Positions 63,893 to 64,000 of a stretch of 64,000 bases of DNA are shown piece by piece. The position numbers were made by a program, and so were the translations under genes. The notes under the pieces were generated by a model, which was not told the origin of the DNA, made no database searches, and worked only from the letters and a program-made list of their open reading frames with translations. Position 1 is the first letter of the stretch; every line of letters begins with the position of its first letter. The stretch comes from Pseudomonas chlororaphis subsp. chlororaphis (GTDB lineage: Bacteria > Pseudomonadota > Gammaproteobacteria > Pseudomonadales > Pseudomonadaceae), in contig NZ_CP027712.1 of assembly GCF_003945765.1 (NCBI RefSeq), positions 2,790,001 through 2,854,000 of the forward strand, read 5' to 3'.

Positions 63893-64000
63893 AGCGTCCT
63901 GGCCATTTGAAAAGGTGGTCGCAGTAGATCAAATCTTTTAGGACGGTAGCAAGGCGCAGTCTTGTGCCCTTTCTTGCCTGAAGCGTGTTCGTCTGCGCCG

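Overview
The window reads as chromosome of a Pseudomonas of the P. fluorescens complex, probably close to P. chlororaphis or P. protegens. This is an inference from high GC, the fused mrpAB gene, the SfnB/monooxygenase sulfur genes, the ict-ich-ccl itaconate genes, a PhzR-like quorum-sensing pair with a phz-type box, and REP-like intergenic repeats. No rRNA, tRNA, CRISPR array or insertion sequence was found.

Layout. 1-5381 (-): Mrp-type Na+/H+ antiporter operon (AB fusion, C, D, partial E). 5626-7667: a small membrane protein, an EamA exporter and a divergent XRE/cupin regulator. 7668-10947 (+): sulfur-scavenging operon (SfnB, a short acyl-CoA dehydrogenase relative, a DszA/NtaA-type monooxygenase) behind a likely sigma54 promoter and an upstream palindrome. 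11114-18400 (+): an eroded AMP-ligase-like gene, a complete Liv-type ABC importer and an FAD protein. 18507-23542 (-): a Gfo/Idh/MocA dehydrogenase with IolR-like operator sites and a subtilisin autotransporter. 24045-27958 (-): SDR, APH-like phosphotransferase, D-2-hydroxyacid dehydrogenase and an isochorismatase-family hydrolase. The hydrolase is preceded by what looks like a complete transcription attenuator with a threonine-rich leader peptide.

28414-35644 (+) is the least ordinary part. It is a compact, mostly overlapping operon that is visibly more AT-rich at its start: a 49-codon peptide, an NTP_transf_5 nucleotidyltransferase, an LDH/MDH-fold protein, an HPr-kinase-like protein, a sulfotransferase, a KdsA paralogue, a methyltransferase, an APS kinase and an MFS exporter. 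I do not recognise it as a known pathway. It looks like a biosynthetic cluster for an exported, sulfated or phosphorylated, PEP-derived metabolite or modified peptide.

36338-41464 (+): NAD-dependent molybdenum formate dehydrogenase fdsGBAD. 41850-45386: a serine/threonine permease, then a LuxR/LuxI pair (-) and a small orphan gene with a near-perfect lux/phz box at typical class II spacing. 45497-50800: acnB with a large inverted-repeat element upstream, a DUF1289 protein, an Anr-type universal stress protein and miaE. 50973-55668: an RstAB-like two-component system, a MipA/OmpV protein, a small proline-rich envelope protein, a GFA protein, a zinc-ribbon protein and a GNAT. 55803-62466: itaconate catabolic genes with a divergent LysR regulator. 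62486-63892 (-): an AT-rich DUF1173 gene, probably the edge of an integrated element continuing to the right.
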